A DNA stretch of 64,000 nt, taken from contig NC_134397.1 of the NCBI RefSeq assembly GCF_050003625.1, positions 278,622,070 through 278,686,069 of the forward strand, in the 5' to 3' direction. The position numbers and the translations under genes are program-made. Below the pieces are notes generated by a model. That model made no database searches and was not told where the DNA came from. It saw only the letters and a list, made by a program, of their open reading frames with translations. Shown piece by piece: positions 62,825 to 64,000 of the stretch. The DNA is from Haematobia irritans (lineage: Eukaryota; Arthropoda; Insecta; Diptera; Muscidae). How positions within the stretch are numbered: position 1 is the stretch's first letter; every line of letters starts with the position of its first letter.

Positions 62825-63210
62825 CATTTTGTAGAAAAGAATTATTACTGTTCATGTTAGCCTGATATCGAAACAGGCGAATAACGTCCAAAGGCATGAT
62901 TTTAATTTACAATTAATTATTATTCGAAATTTATGGAAAAAGAAGATTAAGGAACTTGATGGAAAGCATTATTTGTTTTTGTGTACAGGTCAGGCACTTG
63001 TACAATCAAAAAAATATCATTTTGTAGGAAAGAATTATTACTGTTCATGTTAGCCTGATATCGAAACATTCGCCTGTTCACGTCCAAAGGCATGATTTTA
63101 ATTTATAATTAATTATTATTCGAAATTTATGGAAAAAGAAGATTGAGGAACTCGATGGAAAGAATTATTTGTTTTTGTGTACAGGTCAGGCATTTGTACA
63201 ATCAAAAAAA
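62825..63210 (+). repeat. 193-bp tandem duplication with a 9-bp micro-inversion
   Basis: 62825-63017 and 63018-63210 are direct copies with few differences. At the matched site the first has CAGGCGAAT (62874-62882) and the second its reverse complement ATTCGCCTG (63068-63076). No gene is involved. Confidence 0.9.
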
Positions 63211-64000
63211 TGTTACTTGTGCTAAGTCTGAATCATTGTTTACGAACACTAATTTTATGAAGTGCAAATTTTATTAAATTTAATGATTCACTACGAAGTT
63301 AATTTTCCCATGTGATCTCATCTTTTAAGGGTCTCTTTCAATTTGTTCGGTCAATGTTGAGATATGACATTTCTCTGTAAGCAAAGATTTCTCAAAAATC
63401 GATTTTTGTGCTTGCTCTAAATACGCAACACAGCGCATCAAATGTTTTCGTACATAGTATGTACGTGTGTGGGTGAGTGAATGTATGCACTACTGGTGAG
63501 TATATGTAGTATTAGCAACGACCTTAACGCAATGAATGAATGTGACTGATTGTCCCGAGAAGAAGAAGAGTGTCTGCATTGAGATATTTGAGAAAATGTT
63601 TTCACAAAAATAACAGTAAAATAGCTGCTGCAGCAAATTCTGTCGCCGTTGCTGCTGCTGCTCATCCTTACGTTGTTATGCCATGAGAAATGTGTAGATA
63701 AGGCATGGAAATATATGCTACAACAACCGATGAGTGGTGGGTGGTGATTACTGAGATGGAATGGCATTTGGAATACAATGGTTTAGGTCGTTCGATGTGG
63801 CCGATGTTCGTTCGAAATATCGATGCCACTTTGACGTCGAATTTGTCATCGCTCTCCCCGCGCACTTATTTGGGACAACCAGACAAAAGTTAAATGTCAA
63901 GGAATCGTATAGCAGTATTTCGATTTAAGAGTGAACTGTTACTTGTGACATTCTAATTTTCTTTACAATCCCCCACTCCAATTTGATTTAAAAGTTCTTG
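63211..64000. other. Non-repetitive end of the window, no supported gene
   Basis: A CAG/GCT-rich stretch lies at 63625-63665 and two overlapping minus-strand frames of 65-109 codons lie at 63438-63865. Neither has a domain or splice partner. An untranslated exon of a neighbouring gene is possible but unsupported. Confidence 0.3.

Noticed and set aside
63438..63893. Overlapping frames of 62-109 codons at the window end as exons
   Set aside because: Several overlapping frames on both strands with simple Ser and His runs, no splice evidence and no motif.

Overview
The window is AT-rich genomic DNA from an insect, most likely a higher fly. The evidence is two fly-type multi-exon genes with short GT-AG introns, a very dense load of interspersed repeats, and Tc1/mariner, hAT, piggyBac-like and foldback elements. 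The repeat families (TTAGG-tailed tRNA-derived SINEs; 29-bp and about 153-bp tandem repeats) resemble those of large muscid or calyptrate genomes, but the species is an inference. There is one 100-base assembly gap at 27049-27148.

Layout. 1-10.4 kb: a sideroflexin gene (Sfxn1-3 type, minus strand, seven coding exons, 321 aa), whose introns hold a piggyBac-like MITE and a SINE interrupted by a hAT-type MITE. 10.3-21.2 kb: a 1333-bp tandem duplication that starts inside sideroflexin coding exon 1. Its second copy was later split by a 7.25-kb foldback element (9-bp target duplication, inverted arms made of about 156-bp repeats, minisatellite loop) and by a 933-bp internally deleted mariner-type element. 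The first copy preserves both empty sites. 21-34.6 kb: repeat-dominated DNA with a GC-rich hairpin, a broken DDxE Tc1/mariner element, an (AT)n microsatellite, the gap flanked by a direct repeat, and several MITEs and SINEs. 34.9-54.0 kb: the 3' part or all of a K+-dependent Na+/Ca2+ exchanger gene (Nckx30C type, minus strand, six exons seen, 650 codons), with an apparent very long AT-rich 3' UTR and two repeat-filled introns. 54-64 kb: a decayed mariner, a small two-exon plus-strand candidate gene (56695-57105) not recognised as any family, MITEs, an 844-bp hAT-type element with 8-bp target duplications, and a 193-bp tandem duplication whose copies differ by a 9-bp micro-inversion.

The two recognised genes are not functionally linked: one is a mitochondrial inner-membrane serine carrier, the other a plasma-membrane Ca2+ extruder. 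Most long open frames elsewhere are translations of repeats. The best candidates for something undescribed are the small spliced gene, the foldback element, and the dispersed repeat superfamily whose ends keep a GC-rich hairpin while its sequence changes.
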